Part shown: in pieces, positions 59,939 through 60,000 of the stretch
Numbering within the stretch: position 1 is the stretch's first letter
How the letters are laid out: each line of letters begins with the position of its first letter
DNA from: Membranipora membranacea
Lineage: Eukaryota > Bryozoa > Gymnolaemata > Cheilostomatida > Membraniporidae
Reading direction: 5' to 3'
Assembly: GCA_914767715.1 (NCBI GenBank)
Contig: OU612066.1
Coordinates: 19,382,283 to 19,442,282, forward strand
DNA: 60,000 nt
Made by a program: the position numbers and the translations under genes
The notes under the pieces: generated by a model
Database searches by the model: none
What the model was told of the DNA's origin: nothing
Seen by the model: the letters and a program-made list of their open reading frames with translations, nothing else

Positions 59939-60000
59939 CTACGTGAATATAAAAAAAAAATGAATGTAAAAGGAAGGGTTCAGTTAAACATTTGAAATAT

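Overview
This is a multicellular-animal genome window: AT-rich, with multi-exon genes, GT-AG introns of about 0.1 to 1.6 kb, animal-specific families (Cys-loop receptor, class A GPCR, RING/B-box protein, CLHC1) and abundant mobile DNA. The species cannot be fixed; an invertebrate is most likely.

Layout. 33-3134 (+): 3' five exons of a Cys-loop ligand-gated channel subunit. 4545-7560 (-): a four-exon gene I do not recognise, predicted as a small type I membrane protein, convergent with the channel. 7.6-19.5 kb: gene-poor and repeat-rich, with a tandem duplication beside a TATA box, a 61-bp satellite, a hAT-like non-autonomous transposon with TIRs and target duplication, a LINE fragment, a large foldback and a perfect palindrome. 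19543-23967 (+): nine-exon RING/B-box/coiled-coil/beta-propeller (TRIM-like) gene. 24315-37551: two nested Ty3/gypsy LTR retrotransposons; a young 5.86-kb element (31353-37216) sits inside the 3' LTR of an older one. 39545-46919 (+): 13-exon clathrin heavy chain linker domain-containing protein (CLHC1-like). 49261-50418 (+): single-coding-exon rhodopsin-like GPCR. 51013-59938 (-): 3' sixteen exons of a large coiled-coil protein.

The gene models were built by hand: donor/acceptor phases agree across every intron, and the complete models are exact multiples of three. The host genes show no obvious functional cluster.

The most interesting signals are in the retroelements. The older element joins gag to pol through a textbook -1 frameshift signal (GGGAAAC, 6-nt spacer, perfect 10-bp stem), and its gag and pol are each broken by a small shift. 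The younger element has gag and pol in the same frame separated by one UGA in the leaky context UGA-CUA. It also carries a third ORF, in the position where retroviruses carry env, that looks like an SGNH/GDSL hydrolase. That ORF opens exactly at a splice acceptor, and a donor in the LTR leader is preceded by a 12-codon ATG exon in matching phase.
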